Below, in pieces: positions 21,740 through 22,037 of a stretch of 22,037 nucleotides of DNA. The stretch covers positions 1 to 22,037 of the forward strand of contig JBJEHU010000062.1 in the NCBI GenBank assembly GCA_051876355.1, read 5' to 3'. Both the position numbers and the translations under genes were made by a program. The first letter of the stretch is position 1. Every line of letters starts with the position of its first letter. The notes under the pieces are model-generated. The model made no database searches. It had not been told where the DNA came from and worked only from the letters and a program-made list of their open reading frames with translations. Origin of the DNA: Olsenella_L sp051876355. Lineage in GTDB: Bacteria; Actinomycetota; Coriobacteriia; Coriobacteriales; Atopobiaceae.

Positions 21740-22037
21740 ATGACAGACGTGGAAACCGACACATGTAGCACGGAGGAGAAGGCAGCAATCGTCCCCGTCA
21801 CGGAAGCACAGATAAAGAGCCTCATCTACATTGTCCGAGGCAAGCAGGTCATGCTCGACAGAGATCTGGCCATGCTCTATAGCGTGGAGACGAGAACGCT
21901 GAACCAGGCCGTCACCAGGAATCCGAAACGCTTTCCCGAGAGCTTCTGTTTCAGATTGACAAGAGAAGAATGAATCTTTGAAAGAGGCATCTGCACAATG
22001 TGTGAACTGAACCATGGTGGCTATGCCCTCCCCGGCA
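21740..22037 (+). pseudogene. Second ORF6N-domain gene, interrupted by a stop and cut by the window edge
   Basis: Codons 1-77 encode an intact N-terminal ORF6N domain closely matching the first copy (AIVPVTEAQIKSLIYIVRGKQVMLDRDLAMLYSVETRTLNQAVTRNPKRFPESFCFRLTREE). A TGA at 21971-21973 follows directly. Past it, the same frame reads IFERGICTMCELNHGGYALPG, which resembles the expected H-G-G-x-x-L-P continuation, so the stop looks like a nonsense mutation in a longer gene. GGAGGGAG 6-9 bases before the ATG is a strong ribosome binding site. A truncated 77-residue domain protein could still be made. Confidence 0.7.

Overview
This window looks like chromosomal DNA of a high-GC anaerobic Gram-positive bacterium, most likely a member of Coriobacteriia (Atopobiaceae/Olsenella-like). 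I infer this from the strong G/C third-position bias, the clear GGAGG-type ribosome binding sites, and a gene set dominated by amino-acid uptake and oxidation with oxygen-sensitive Fe-S proteins. I see no rRNA, tRNA or CRISPR array.

Layout. Positions 2-2946 (minus strand) hold an O-acetylhomoserine sulfhydrylase-type PLP enzyme, then an MHS-family MFS transporter. The transporter is preceded by an 11-codon leader ORF with five Ile codons and a set of competing stem-loops, an attenuator-like arrangement. Positions 3214-4170 (minus) hold a carbamate kinase, divergent from a Cof-type HAD phosphatase (4373-5209, plus). A 59-residue two-helix membrane protein follows at 5338-5517.

From 13180 down to 5638 nearly everything is on the minus strand and reads as one metabolic block. 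It starts with a four-subunit flavin/Fe-S amino-acid oxidase or dehydrogenase of the opine oxidase / HcnABC / dye-linked proline dehydrogenase type: a [2Fe-2S] subunit, an alpha subunit with FAD, NAD and two [4Fe-4S] sites, a BFD-like subunit and a DAO-type beta subunit. An ornithine cyclodeaminase/mu-crystallin family protein comes next, then an AraC-type regulator, a P-II signalling protein, and an APC amino-acid permease translationally coupled to P-II. I infer uptake and anaerobic oxidation of an amino acid or opine-like imino acid, with P-II sensing at the permease.

Positions 13579-20722 hold a series of mostly single genes: an EamA/DMT exporter (+), a Tat-exported lipoprotein esterase (-), a lambda-crystallin-type 3-hydroxyacyl-CoA dehydrogenase (+), a cytidine/guanine deaminase-family enzyme (-), Hsp33 (-), an L-cysteine desulfidase/UPF0597 protein (+), and a YcxB-like membrane protein (+).

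The right end (21055-22037) is different. It is a decaying cluster of ORF6N-domain genes: one frameshifted copy, one copy broken by a stop, and remnants between them. Within this cluster three separate inverted repeats with different arm sequences occupy what looks like the same position of the ORF6N reading frame (the L-[R/K]-x-[Q/R]-x-[G/A]-[I/T] stretch). I consider this the most unusual signal in the window, followed by the Ile-codon leader in front of a transporter.
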